Below, piece after piece: positions 16,848-24,952 of a stretch of 51,374 nucleotides of DNA. The notes under the pieces were generated by a model. The model did not search any database. It was not told the origin of the DNA and saw nothing but the letters and a program-made list of their open reading frames with translations. The stretch comes from Cyclobacteriaceae bacterium (GTDB lineage Bacteria; Bacteroidota; Bacteroidia; Cytophagales; Cyclobacteriaceae): the NCBI GenBank assembly GCA_019638285.1, contig JAHBUB010000027.1:1-51374 (forward strand), read 5' to 3'. Within the stretch, counting starts at the first letter, position 1, and each line of letters starts with the position of its first letter. The position numbers and the translations under genes were made by a program.

Positions 16848-19201
16848 TTCGCTCTTTTTTAATATTGGGTCTCCGCAATCTCTTTAACAAAAACAGAGTA
16901 TATACTTTCGTAAATATCCTTGGGCTTGCAGTAGGGCTAGCATCCCTGTGGTTGGTGTCATTGTTTATCTATGACGAATATACTTTCGACCGGCACTACA
17001 CCAAAACCGATAGTATCTACCGTGTGATCCTAGACTTCGCCAGCGATGGCACCATAACATCCTGGGCCAAAACCAGCGCACCTATAGGCCAGTACTTGCA
17101 GGGGGCCTTTCCTGAAATAGAACAAGTTGCCCGGATTAGAAAAAACCCCGGTACTGATTTACTCTCCATTGGCGAAAGACAATTTTACGAACCACAATTA
17201 TTTTTCACGGACAGCACGTTTTTCCAAATTTTCGACATCCCATTTCAAAAAGGGAACCGAGACCTGGCCCTGGCGGATAAAAATAATATTGTACTGACGG
17301 AGGCACTTGCCCTTAAGTATTTCGGCAGCACGGATGTGATTGGAAAAACCATTCGCTATGACAATAGCATTGACCTGAAAGTAACCGGGGTAATGGAGTC
17401 CATGCATCCCAACTCTCACTTCATTGCCGATGCATTCGTTACTTTCTCTACATTACGCGATTTGTTTGGAGAAAAACGGTTGGCACACTGGGGTCAGTTT
17501 GACCACTATACCTATGTATTATTGGCTCCAGGTGCTTCAGCGATTCAGCTTGAATCCAAGCTTTCCGATTTGTTAAAGCGCAACGCACCAGAATGGGTAC
17601 AGGAAAAGGAATCTTTATTCCTTCAACCACTCACTTCCATTCACCTTCACTCTGATCGCAAGGATGAAATTTCTGCCAACAGTAATGAAAAGTTTTCTTA
17701 CATATTAGGCACCATTGCATTATTTATTCTACTCATGGCTTGCGCCAATTTCATCAATTTATCTACCGCCACTCAACTATCCCGATCAAAAGAAGTTGCC
17801 ATACAAAAAGCCTTGGGGGCCAACGCAAGTAACCTTACCTTCTATTTTTTTATAGAATCTCTGGTCATTTGCTTGACCGCTTTCATGCTCTCACTCTTAA
17901 TGACGCAACTTGCGTTGCCTTACTTTAATATGAGTACTGGCAAGCAAATTATGCTGCAGCAAAACCTTTGGTTGTTAACTCCAGCCCTGGGAGTAGTCAC
18001 TCTCATCGCTTTGTTTACTGGATTATTTCCTGCCTGGCAATCAGGAAAACTTACAACCTCATTGGTTGGTAAGCCGCAAACCGGTGGCACAAGCTCAGGA
18101 CTCAGAACCAGTTTAGCGGTTTTTCAATTCAGCATCTCCATCTTTTTAATCATCGCCACCTGGATTGTATTCAAACAACTCAATTTTTTGGAATCAAGTC
18201 AGTTTGGATTCAATAGCGAAAATGTAATTGTTGTTCCTGTAAAAGACAGGTCACAAAATAATCGCTTTCAAACGCTGACGAATGAAATTGAACAATTACC
18301 TGGCATTGAAAAAGCCTGCTTTTCCTCAAGCACCCCCGGTGCCAACAATTCACTCACGTACACCTACACAATGCTGGGATCTGAATCCGGAGAGCAGGCC
18401 CTTTCCACCTTCTTGGTTGACGACAAGTTTTTTGATCTTTACCATATTCAAATAAAAGAAGGAAGACTTCTCAATCCCAACAACATCGATACCCTTGCCG
18501 ATGTACTGCTCAACGAAGCTGCAGTAGAAACACTGCAACTCAAAGATCCTATTGGCCAACAAGTAACTGGCAAGGTGAATGGAAAAGTGGTCGGTATTGT
18601 AATGAACTTCAATCACACCTCTTTGCATGAAGCTGTGCAACCAGTCATCATGTATGCTTTCACGCCTACCTTCAGGTTCGTTTCAGTGAAGCTAAACGAT
18701 AACCAAGCTGGAATCGAGGCACTTGGTAAAAAATGGCCGGAACTCTATCATGGTTATCCATTGGAGTATGATTTTCTGAACGATCAGATCAAACAATTAT
18801 ATGGTGCTGAATTCAAATTGAAAGAAGCTTACACCTCGTTTTCTTTGATCGCGATATTGATTGCTGGAGTTGGCTTAATTGGCCTGACCACGTATTTGTT
18901 AAACAGAAAACTAAAGGAGATCAGTATCCGCAAAGTATTTGGTGGCAGTACCATTCAAATCATTAAGTGGATGTACGCCAGTTATGTTTTTATCATAATC
19001 CTCGCTTCGGTACTGGCCGGATCTGCCAGTTATTATTTTATGACGCGATGGCTCAATGAATTCAGTTATCAAATCGAATTGAATATTGTTTATTTTATCT
19101 TACCACCATTGGTCATGGCCTGCGTCCTATTTCTATCAACCGGATTTCAAACACTGCGGGCTTCCAGGGCCAATCCAATAAAATACTTAAAGGAGGATTA
19201 A
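16844..19201 (+). CDS. FtsX/MacB-type ABC transporter permease
   Basis: 785-residue inner-membrane protein of the MacB-FtsX permease family. It opens with LRNLFNKNRVYTFVNILGLAVGLAS (TM1), then a large periplasmic MacB core domain, three TM helices (about 285-310, 340-362, 378-400), a second TM (about 427-447) starting a second periplasmic domain, and three C-terminal TM helices (about 668-690, 720-740, 757-775). Motifs RSKEVAIQKALGA and KLKEISIRKVFGGS are the paired cytoplasmic coupling segments that contact the ATPase. No ATPase gene is seen in the window, so a partner elsewhere is needed. In Bacteroidota such double-length permeases are common and often act in envelope stress or export. It is coupled to DUF2911. 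Confidence 0.92.
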   Translation: MIRSFLILGLRNLFNKNRVYTFVNILGLAVGLASLWLVSLFIYDEYTFDRHYTKTDSIYRVILDFASDGTITSWAKTSAPIGQYLQGAFPEIEQVARIRKNPGTDLLSIGERQFYEPQLFFTDSTFFQIFDIPFQKGNRDLALADKNNIVLTEALALKYFGSTDVIGKTIRYDNSIDLKVTGVMESMHPNSHFIADAFVTFSTLRDLFGEKRLAHWGQFDHYTYVLLAPGASAIQLESKLSDLLKRNAPEWVQEKESLFLQPLTSIHLHSDRKDEISANSNEKFSYILGTIALFILLMACANFINLSTATQLSRSKEVAIQKALGANASNLTFYFFIESLVICLTAFMLSLLMTQLALPYFNMSTGKQIMLQQNLWLLTPALGVVTLIALFTGLFPAWQSGKLTTSLVGKPQTGGTSSGLRTSLAVFQFSISIFLIIATWIVFKQLNFLESSQFGFNSENVIVVPVKDRSQNNRFQTLTNEIEQLPGIEKACFSSSTPGANNSLTYTYTMLGSESGEQALSTFLVDDKFFDLYHIQIKEGRLLNPNNIDTLADVLLNEAAVETLQLKDPIGQQVTGKVNGKVVGIVMNFNHTSLHEAVQPVIMYAFTPTFRFVSVKLNDNQAGIEALGKKWPELYHGYPLEYDFLNDQIKQLYGAEFKLKEAYTSFSLIAILIAGVGLIGLTTYLLNRKLKEISIRKVFGGSTIQIIKWMYASYVFIIILASVLAGSASYYFMTRWLNEFSYQIELNIVYFILPPLVMACVLFLSTGFQTLRASRANPIKYLKED

Positions 19202-19268
19202 ATTCACAAAACTCACGGCTACTCGCACTCAGGTGCCATACTTAAGTAGTACATAAGACCATTTCACC

Positions 19269-19393
19269 ACAAGCCAAAGGTATGCCCGTTGCGAAAAATT
19301 TGTCAAGGGCAAGTCGAGTGACGATCTCTATCTTATTATTTTTGAATCGTCACCCTTGACAAAATTTTCGCAACATGCTCATTGGCGGCTTGT
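19269..19393. repeat. Long imperfect inverted repeat between convergent genes
   Basis: The core arm GTTGCGAAAAATTTGTCAAGG (19288-19308, 22 bases with its last G) pairs with the complement of 19353-19374, with about 20 of 22 bases matching. Inner arms TGACGAT/ATCGTCA (19319-19325/19346-19352) and outer arms ACAAGCC/GGCTTGT (19269-19275/19387-19393) extend it. The left arm carries a 9-base insertion absent from the right arm. The loop is A/T-rich. It lies 67 bases after the permease gene, in front of the convergent DUF6602 gene, so it may be a bidirectional terminator or a small palindromic (REP/MITE-like) element. Confidence 0.75.
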
Positions 19394-19488
19394 CGGTAAA
19401 AATGGCTAGGTAAATTTATTTAATAATCTGCTTTTACTTCTTATCCCGATTAGTGAAATAAAACTCATTATATCATTTGACAAATGCC

Positions 19489-20802
19489 CTACGGAAGATC
19501 AAATTTAATATGAAGCGTATTCATCATTTTTCTTCCCAGCTTCTTCTCCACCCATCTTGTTAATTTTCCAGTTTTGTCGTCACCCGCAACAAATCCGATA
19601 TTAGGTAAAGCAATACATCTGCAGTGATCGGTTAATAGCGCAAGTTGCTTATGTGAGTCGATGTAGACTAAGCCGGTATTTACTAGCTCTATGATAAATG
19701 GCTCCACATCAACTTTACTATTTATTATCTCTAGACACCAATTTATTTTTGTTAGTTTCAAAAATCCATACTTACATAAATACGCTATGACATGGTGTTG
19801 CTCTTTGGAAATACTAACCGGCTCCCAATTTTCTGGTGGTATAGGCTGAGTGAAGTAATTCCCGGGGAAATCATCATAATGGTAATTCCATCCGCGTTGT
19901 CCCATTATATTTACAATGTTACAATTCAAAAAACGATTAACGCATTCTATCTCCAAGTCGTCTCCAAATATTTGAGGATCTAATTCATATCGGTAAGATA
20001 GACGGCTCCAGATAAATTCTAATAAATGCAGAACAGGTTTGTTTGAACTTGAATTATAAAATGGCCAAGTACCATTCTCAATTGCCGATATATAAGGCAT
20101 TCCGTTTCCTTTGAGCAGACAAAACTGATCGCTCATTATTAAGTTCGGAAAATGTAGTGGACTGAATCCTGAAACAAGTCGATTTTCTTCTAAGAAACCT
20201 TTAAAACTATCTCGTAGTCCCGATTCGGATGCGTACCCACGGTAACCTATTACGATACGCAATGGCAGACATGCTTCTGCCCTTAAGCAATGCCAGATGT
20301 GTTCTGCTGTGGTACTTTGGAAATAGTTTGTAACAGGCTTACTGCTATGTTTGCCCATTTTAAATACTCCTTTATATGAATCTGTTAGGATTCTGAATGT
20401 ATAGGCGGCTGAATTTTCAAGTTCGCAAATATCATAGACGTTCTTGAGATTAAAGTATGCCTCTGACAACAAGCTTTTATTTAATGTTTTTTTTACTTGA
20501 AATACAGCTATTACCTGATCCTCTGAAACAATGTATTTCTCTGTGAAGGGAAGTTGTTTAGCTTCCCCCTCAATGAGCATTGCATCCATTTCATGACTTA
20601 ATTCTCCTTTTTTATTCTGAATAAAAGAACCGATCACGATATTAAGATTTAAACCTTCAAACACAGCTTTCTCCAAAACTGATTTGGTAAGCCCCTCATA
20701 CATGTCACCAATTGTAGGTCTGTGCAAAATTGCTGTATCGTCTATACGAGATTTCCCGACCTCGATTAAATTCTTAATAAGATCTTCAACAGTTCGAATC
20801 AT
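19489..20802 (-). CDS. DUF6602 protein, nuclease-like fold, variant catalytic motif
   Basis: 437 residues. The N-terminal half matches DUF6602: HRPTIGDMYEGLTKSVLEKA, then MDAMLIEGEAKQLPFTEKY and VIAVFQVKKTL. This has the layout of a PD-(D/E)xK endonuclease (Asp in MDAML, then the ExK pair), but the ExK position reads Q-V-K instead of the expected E-V-K, so cleavage may be lost or altered. The C-terminal half is unassigned. Function is unknown; related genes are often seen in accessory DNA, which fits this locus. It has its own promoter candidate and diverges from the RadC gene with a 187-base spacer. Confidence 0.8.
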   Translation of the reverse strand: MIRTVEDLIKNLIEVGKSRIDDTAILHRPTIGDMYEGLTKSVLEKAVFEGLNLNIVIGSFIQNKKGELSHEMDAMLIEGEAKQLPFTEKYIVSEDQVIAVFQVKKTLNKSLLSEAYFNLKNVYDICELENSAAYTFRILTDSYKGVFKMGKHSSKPVTNYFQSTTAEHIWHCLRAEACLPLRIVIGYRGYASESGLRDSFKGFLEENRLVSGFSPLHFPNLIMSDQFCLLKGNGMPYISAIENGTWPFYNSSSNKPVLHLLEFIWSRLSYRYELDPQIFGDDLEIECVNRFLNCNIVNIMGQRGWNYHYDDFPGNYFTQPIPPENWEPVSISKEQHHVIAYLCKYGFLKLTKINWCLEIINSKVDVEPFIIELVNTGLVYIDSHKQLALLTDHCRCIALPNIGFVAGDDKTGKLTRWVEKKLGRKMMNTLHIKFDLP

Positions 20803-20827
20803 AAACTCAAGTCATTAATCATTGGTA

Positions 20828-20860
20828 CAAAGTTATGCTTATGTCGGAATATGCTTGCAA
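20828..20860 (-). promoter_or_regulatory. Bacteroidota-type promoter candidate for the DUF6602 gene
   Basis: On the minus strand TAACTTTG (20835-20828) fits TAnnTTTG, and TTG (20860-20858) lies 22 bases upstream. The start codon is at 20802, giving a short leader of about 20 bases. Confidence 0.45.
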
Positions 20861-20989
20861 GGAATTTCCGGCATAAACGGTTTCCCCCTTACAGTCGTGC
20901 CTCCTTCCAGGAACCCCCAATTATTCCGTTCCTCCTTGCGCAAATTCCTTCCAAAGCCTTCGAGTGCACCATAATTAATTCTTACGATT

Positions 20990-21457
20990 ATGGAAAACAC
21001 AAAAGAAACAAGACAGTATCAGGTAGCAGAGATTCAGCTCAGCTACAAGTCAAACATCAAGCCATCGCAGCGTCCTAAGATCAACAGTTCAAGGGATGCC
21101 CACACTGTATTAAAGGAAACTTGGGATGAGACGAAGATTGAGCTTGTAGAGCAATTCAAAGTAATGCTTACGAATCGTGCAAACAAGGTTCTTGGAATTT
21201 TTGAAGTATCTACAGGAGGAATCAGCGGGACTGTAGCTGATCCAAAACTAATTTTTGCGGCCGCGATTAAAGCAGCAGCATCAGGTATCATTCTAAGTCA
21301 TAATCATCCTTCTGGCAATTTACAGCCGAGTCAGGCGGATATTGATCTGACCAGAAAGATAAGAGAAGCTGGTAGATTTTTGGAAATTCAATTACTTGAT
21401 CACATCATAATAACCACCGAAGGATATTATTCCTTCGCTGATGAAGGGCTCATATAG
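20990..21457 (+). CDS. RadC-like JAB-domain protein
   Basis: 155 residues: a short N-terminal region followed by a RadC JAB/MPN domain. The catalytic metal motif is SHNHPSGNLQPSQADIDLT (two His and an Asp about ten residues on), preceded by an upstream Glu in LGIFEVSTGG. The normal RadC helix-hairpin-helix N-terminus is missing, as is common in plasmid/ICE-borne copies. The role of such proteins is unproven; they accompany mobile and defence DNA. It begins in the spacer divergent from DUF6602 and ends inside a rho-independent terminator. Confidence 0.9.
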   Translation: MENTKETRQYQVAEIQLSYKSNIKPSQRPKINSSRDAHTVLKETWDETKIELVEQFKVMLTNRANKVLGIFEVSTGGISGTVADPKLIFAAAIKAAASGIILSHNHPSGNLQPSQADIDLTRKIREAGRFLEIQLLDHIIITTEGYYSFADEGLI

Positions 21458-21469
21458 GGCCCTTTTTTT
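21444..21469 (+). terminator. Rho-independent terminator of the RadC-like gene
   Basis: AAGGGC (21444-21449) pairs with GCCCTT (21459-21464) around a 9-base loop and is followed by a T-run to 21469. The stop codon (21455-21457) lies inside the loop. Confidence 0.75.
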
Positions 21470-21648
21470 ATTTCTTTTCAAAAGATCAGCCGTGTCATTT
21501 AGAATCAATTAGCCATATTTGACTAATATAATGAAGATGCACAGGGCACGAAACTTAGCAATTTGATTAGGCTGCCATATTAGCCAACTTTCTAAGGTCT
21601 TCAATAAAAAGGTTCGAAAATTGTACAGGGAGGACGACAATCAAAAGA

Positions 21649-21679
21649 CCTCAGGCATTGCCTGAGGTTTTGTTTTTTA
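21649..21679 (+). terminator. Strong hairpin terminator
   Basis: CCTCAGGC (21649-21656) pairs perfectly with GCCTGAGG (21660-21667) around loop ATT, then TTTTGTTTTTT. No complete gene lies directly upstream other than the RadC-like gene, which already has its own terminator. It may end an eroded gene. Confidence 0.75.
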
Positions 21680-21791
21680 TAGCCGAGCCAATTACGCTTG
21701 AGCGAGGATAGAAAATACAAAACGAAACGAATGAAATGAGTGGAGGGCTTTAGATTGGATCCCCCCCCCATTCAGGATCAACGAAGTTAAT

Positions 21792-21840
21792 CCTGCCGCC
21801 CGTACTTCGTCCGGCAGGCCAGGACTACGTCCGGCAGGCC
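21792..21840. repeat. GC-rich direct and inverted repeat cluster
   Basis: GTCCGGCAGGCC occurs at 21809-21820 and again at 21829-21840 (20-base period). The first CGGCAGG (21812-21818) also pairs with CCTGCCG at 21792-21798. The block is clearly more GC-rich than flanking DNA. Confidence 0.65.
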
Positions 21841-21850
21841 CGACAATCAA

Positions 21851-21884
21851 AAGCCTCTTCGTATCTTACGGAGAGGCTTTTTTT
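21851..21884 (+). terminator. Strong hairpin terminator before the GIY-YIG remnant
   Basis: AAGCCTCTTCGTA (21851-21863) pairs with TACGGAGAGGCTT (21867-21879), one wobble pair, loop TCT, followed by a T-run. The same 13-mer as at the other hairpin runs into its 5' arm. Confidence 0.7.
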
Positions 21885-21893
21885 ATGCTTTCA

Positions 21894-21983
21894 ATGTTTT
21901 ATACCTACACCATCGAGTCGCAAACAACTACGAAACTCTACATCGGACTGGCCAATGATATCACCACCACTTCCATAATATGA
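21894..21983 (+). pseudogene. GIY-YIG endonuclease, 5' remnant
   Basis: From ATG 21894 the reading frame gives MFYTYTIESQTTTKLYIGLA followed by ND and then drifts to TGA at 21981-21983 (29 codons). The MFYxYxIxS...LYIGLxND pattern is the beginning of the GIY-YIG nuclease domain of the small UvrC-like/YhbQ-type proteins (usual length about 85-95). Nothing resembling the remaining domain (ERRLxEHNxG) follows in any frame nearby. It is therefore a deletion remnant. Confidence 0.65.
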
Positions 21984-22094
21984 TCCAACTTATGGAAGCA
22001 CCTTATGTTTGATTTCATATTACCGAACAACTCTTTCACCTGAAATTCGGTCAACCTCACTCAGTCTCTGATTGTCACACACATTTTCTCATTT

Positions 22095-22886
22095 TTAATT
22101 GAACCGATGTACCAAACTTAACATGCCTGTTTGTCCATCAAACGAGGGCATAACAATGGTTTGACCTTCCCTTTTATTCCTGCCCCATTTATTTTGGTGC
22201 GTTAGATAAGCCAAGTTGGTTGAAAAATTACCTATGCCTGCTCCTACCAGTACATCTGATACCCAGTGACGATTATTCATTACCCGCATGGCGCCCACAG
22301 TTGTCGCCATTGAATATGCAGCAATGCTGTACCAGATGCTTTTATGGCCGTACTCCTTTGATAAGAAGGTAGCAGTGGCAAATGCCTGGGCGGTGTGACC
22401 TGATGGAAAAGAGGTTTTAGCCCCAGGGTCATCTGGTCGCGGTACAGTTGTTATTCTTTTTAATGAACAGGTCAAGGCAGCCATGATCAATTCAGACTTG
22501 ATAAGTAGTGCTGTGCGATTACCAAAGTCATTCTTGCCTTTTACTCCTATCAAATTAAGACCATACACTGCAAGAATGGGCGCGTGTTGCAAGTAATTAT
22601 CCGCATTGTGATGGAATTTAGGAACCCATTCATTTCGCTCTTCGTAAATTTCTTCTTTGCTTAGAATTTCGTTGTCGGTGAGTGAGAAGATACCTCCTGC
22701 AACAAATATTAGATGCACCTTATAGGTACTTCTTAATGTACCCTTGAATAATTGGTTACCAGAAGTAGTGATGTTTGGAATCGAAATTTTTAAGGTATCC
22801 GTTCTGGTTTGTGGATTAACTTGGGCAAAAGTTATATTGACTATAAGAAGTGCAGTCAAAAGCGGAGCCAGGAATAAGTGTTTCAT
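22095..22886 (-). CDS. PAP2-superfamily phosphatase, complete catalytic motifs
   Basis: 263 residues with an N-terminal signal/anchor and several membrane or amphipathic helices. The acid-phosphatase motifs are all present: K-R-I-T-T-V-P-R-P, then F-P-S-G-H-T-A, and R-V-M-N-N-R-H-W-V-S-D with the catalytic His. Such enzymes dephosphorylate undecaprenyl-, lipid A- or phosphatidyl-type phosphates outside the inner membrane. The substrate is not evident. It lies downstream of the PepSY-like gene and a stem-loop, and may be in the same operon as the two-component pair upstream. Confidence 0.9.
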   Translation of the reverse strand: MKHLFLAPLLTALLIVNITFAQVNPQTRTDTLKISIPNITTSGNQLFKGTLRSTYKVHLIFVAGGIFSLTDNEILSKEEIYEERNEWVPKFHHNADNYLQHAPILAVYGLNLIGVKGKNDFGNRTALLIKSELIMAALTCSLKRITTVPRPDDPGAKTSFPSGHTAQAFATATFLSKEYGHKSIWYSIAAYSMATTVGAMRVMNNRHWVSDVLVGAGIGNFSTNLAYLTHQNKWGRNKREGQTIVMPSFDGQTGMLSLVHRFN

Positions 22887-22917
22887 TTTTGCCAGGTTGA
22901 TTTTGCGAATAGCGTAA

Positions 22918-22941
22918 CCGGCAGAATTTTGGTTCTGCCGG
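22918..22941 (-). other. Perfect 9-base stem-loop upstream of the PAP2 gene
   Basis: CCGGCAGAA (22918-22926) pairs exactly with TTCTGCCGG (22933-22941) around a 6-base loop. It lies 31 bases before the PAP2 start, downstream of the PepSY-like gene on the minus strand. No T-run follows, so it may be an attenuator or mRNA-processing/stability element rather than a simple terminator. Confidence 0.6.
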
Positions 22942-23076
22942 GCTTAGGTCATGTTGACCGCACCAACCCATCTTCAACAATTGCCCTCTGCATTCGACTT
23001 CAACTTAAGCATGGATTCTGGGGAGATTCTGGAGACGGAAATCCAAATCATATTTTTTTGTTAATCTCCCTTTTCA

Positions 23077-23511
23077 CTATCTAGTGCCTTTTTTTTTGAG
23101 ATTCCCCTGGGCATCAAAAATGAGATCAAATGATTTCTTCCATTTCTTAACCTCAGCCTCATAGGATATTTGTCCGTTTGCCTCAATTACGGTAGTTTCT
23201 TTCAAGTCAAAACCATTGAAGTCACGTGTCAATGCTACCTTTACAGCGGCTGGTAACTCCTTCATCTTGATTTCCCTCTCCACTTCAAGTATTGATCCAT
23301 CTGCGTTAAATAATACAGAAACATCCTTGCCCTTTTTTTCAAAACTGGCTTCATAATTCTCTCCCTCTTTGTCCCAATCCACATCTTTGGTTTTGAATTT
23401 CTGATGCAAATTATTTTTCAAAACCTCCGGTACATCACCCTCGTTCAATTTCTGAGCATTGATTTGATAACTTGATAATGCAATGCACAATACCACCATT
23501 AATATTTTCAT
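23077..23511 (-). CDS. Secreted PepSY-like protein
   Basis: 144 residues. A Sec signal (MKILMVVLCIALSSYQINAQ) precedes two tandem PepSY-like/DUF2874 beta-alpha-beta units: VPEVLKNNLHQKFKTKDVDWDKEGENYEASFEKKG and a second copy with LPAAVKVALTRDFNGFDLKETTVIEANGQISYEAEV. Periplasmic PepSY-like proteins in Bacteroidota often sit beside two-component systems and may report envelope conditions. The start at 23511 gives the cleaner signal; an upstream in-frame ATG at 23520 exists. It lies downstream of the kinase gene with a 169-base gap. Confidence 0.88.
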   Translation of the reverse strand: MKILMVVLCIALSSYQINAQKLNEGDVPEVLKNNLHQKFKTKDVDWDKEGENYEASFEKKGKDVSVLFNADGSILEVEREIKMKELPAAVKVALTRDFNGFDLKETTVIEANGQISYEAEVKKWKKSFDLIFDAQGNLKKKGTR

Positions 23512-23680
23512 AATTATCATCTATGTTTTAATGTAACTAACGAAGACATTCTGGAGGGACCCTGAATTTTAAGTCTTCTATCCAAAAAATGTTATTTTCA
23601 AATCAACATGAGTAACCTTGCCAGGATTGGGAAGGAAGCCTCCATGATTTTTGGAGTGACCGGATCCAGCGTACTTTGTT

Positions 23681-24952
23681 CTAGAAAGATATTGAAAAGG
23701 TGTGGGTTCCTTTTCCAAATTCGTAACTCAAAGAATAATGATTGCTTTCACAAATTTTCTTCACAATTGCCAATCCTAAACCTGTACTGTTTTCTGCGAC
23801 TCCTTCTTTACTAAATCGTTCAAACATCTTGTCCTGGTTCATTTGAAGCGCTTTCCCAGTGTTTGAAATCGTCAATGTTTTACTTTCCAGTAAAATCGAA
23901 ACCTTACCCCCATTCACATTATGCCTGATCGCATTATGAATCAAGTTAGTCAATAGTATCTCCGTTAAGGTTTGATTTGCTTTGATGTGAAGAGGATTCA
24001 ACTTGACATTCCAGTTAATTTCCTCCTCCTCAGCAATGGACTTTACATTGTCAATTAACGAATTAATGAGCTTGGAAAGTTCAATATCATGCAATGCTCC
24101 GAATTGCTCATTGTCTATTTTACTGAGCAACAAAAGATTTTTATTCAATCGCGACATTCTTTGTGCAGTCTCTTCGAGCTCTGCAATCGTCATTGCGTCT
24201 GATTCTGACATTGAAGGATTTTGCATTAAGTTGTCTAATTTAGACTGAAAAATTGCCAAAGGGGTTTGCAATTCATGAGAAGCATTCTCAATAAATTCTT
24301 TCTGTTCAAGAAATATTTTCCGATTCCTTTCCATTAAATGAATGGCAGTTCTATTCAAATCGTCAAACTCCACAATATTGGTTTCTTCTGTTTGAAATGA
24401 TTCACTTTTATCCAGCTGATAGGCCTTCAGTCGTTCGAGTATTCTATAGAATGGTTTCCATAATTTTTTATTCAATGATCTGTTAATCATTAATAAGCCA
24501 GCAATCAATAACACAATAAGAAGGATTTGTACCGACCCGATCGCAAAAACCAATTCGTCATTGCCAATAAGAGACATGCGAATAGTAAGCAAATAGGGTT
24601 GACCCTTTATTTCTACACTGGATGAAAGCTGGCGAAAAGGTCGCTGCTCTTGTTCCATGCTATCATATAAATAAATGGTTTGAAACTCTTTGGTATTTAA
24701 AGTTGAATCAATGGGTTTTATTTTAATATTATAGGACAGTTGATCTAAAACAGTTAAATCCGTTTCCAGGTCATCCAGGGATTCGAATTTTTTGATGTGC
24801 TGTAAAAACTGATTGGTATGAAGCAACAGGGATTCGTCTACCTCTTCCTTTAAAATAGTTCTCACTGAGTAAAAAGAAACTGGGATGCTTATTAACACTA
24901 AGACAAATGCATATAGTAGTAAACTGCGTATACTTACCTGGAGTAATCTCAT
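23681..24952 (-). CDS. Two-component sensor histidine kinase
   Basis: 423 residues. TM1 (about 8-29) and TM2 (about 138-157) flank a periplasmic sensor of about 108 residues with no recognised domain. Next come a HAMP-like linker, the dimerisation helix with the phospho-acceptor H226 (ENAS-H-ELQTPLAIF), and the ATPase domain with N-box NLIHNAIRHN, a glycine pair at NTG (364-366, where the usual Asp is Asn) and G2 box GLGLAIVKK (391-399). The ATG overlaps the regulator stop (ATGA), indicating coupled translation. Paired regulator is at 24949-25623. Confidence 0.95.
   Translation of the reverse strand: MRLLQVSIRSLLLYAFVLVLISIPVSFYSVRTILKEEVDESLLLHTNQFLQHIKKFESLDDLETDLTVLDQLSYNIKIKPIDSTLNTKEFQTIYLYDSMEQEQRPFRQLSSSVEIKGQPYLLTIRMSLIGNDELVFAIGSVQILLIVLLIAGLLMINRSLNKKLWKPFYRILERLKAYQLDKSESFQTEETNIVEFDDLNRTAIHLMERNRKIFLEQKEFIENASHELQTPLAIFQSKLDNLMQNPSMSESDAMTIAELEETAQRMSRLNKNLLLLSKIDNEQFGALHDIELSKLINSLIDNVKSIAEEEEINWNVKLNPLHIKANQTLTEILLTNLIHNAIRHNVNGGKVSILLESKTLTISNTGKALQMNQDKMFERFSKEGVAENSTGLGLAIVKKICESNHYSLSYEFGKGTHTFSISF

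Larger units (their letters stand above)
21458..22094. other. Hairpin-rich intergenic patch, no complete gene
   Basis: 637 bases between convergent genes. It holds two strong hairpin terminators, each directly preceded by the same 13-mer CGACAATCAAAAG (21635-21647 and 21841-21853), a C9 run (21761-21769), a small hairpin (CAGGAT/ATCCTG at 21773-21778/21790-21795), GC-rich GTCCGGCAGGCC repeats, and a truncated GIY-YIG start. The last ~110 bases contain nothing I recognise. Composition of the repeat block is more GC-rich than its surroundings, suggesting remnant mobile DNA. Confidence 0.7.

Noticed and set aside
21601-21640. tRNA T-arm-like GGTTCGAAAA
   Set aside because: The flanking bases do not form a T-stem and no acceptor, D or anticodon arm is visible.
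22878-23084. 68-residue plus-strand frame over the PAP2/PepSY gap
   Set aside because: No domain, and it overlaps the hairpin and the start of the PAP2 gene on the other strand.
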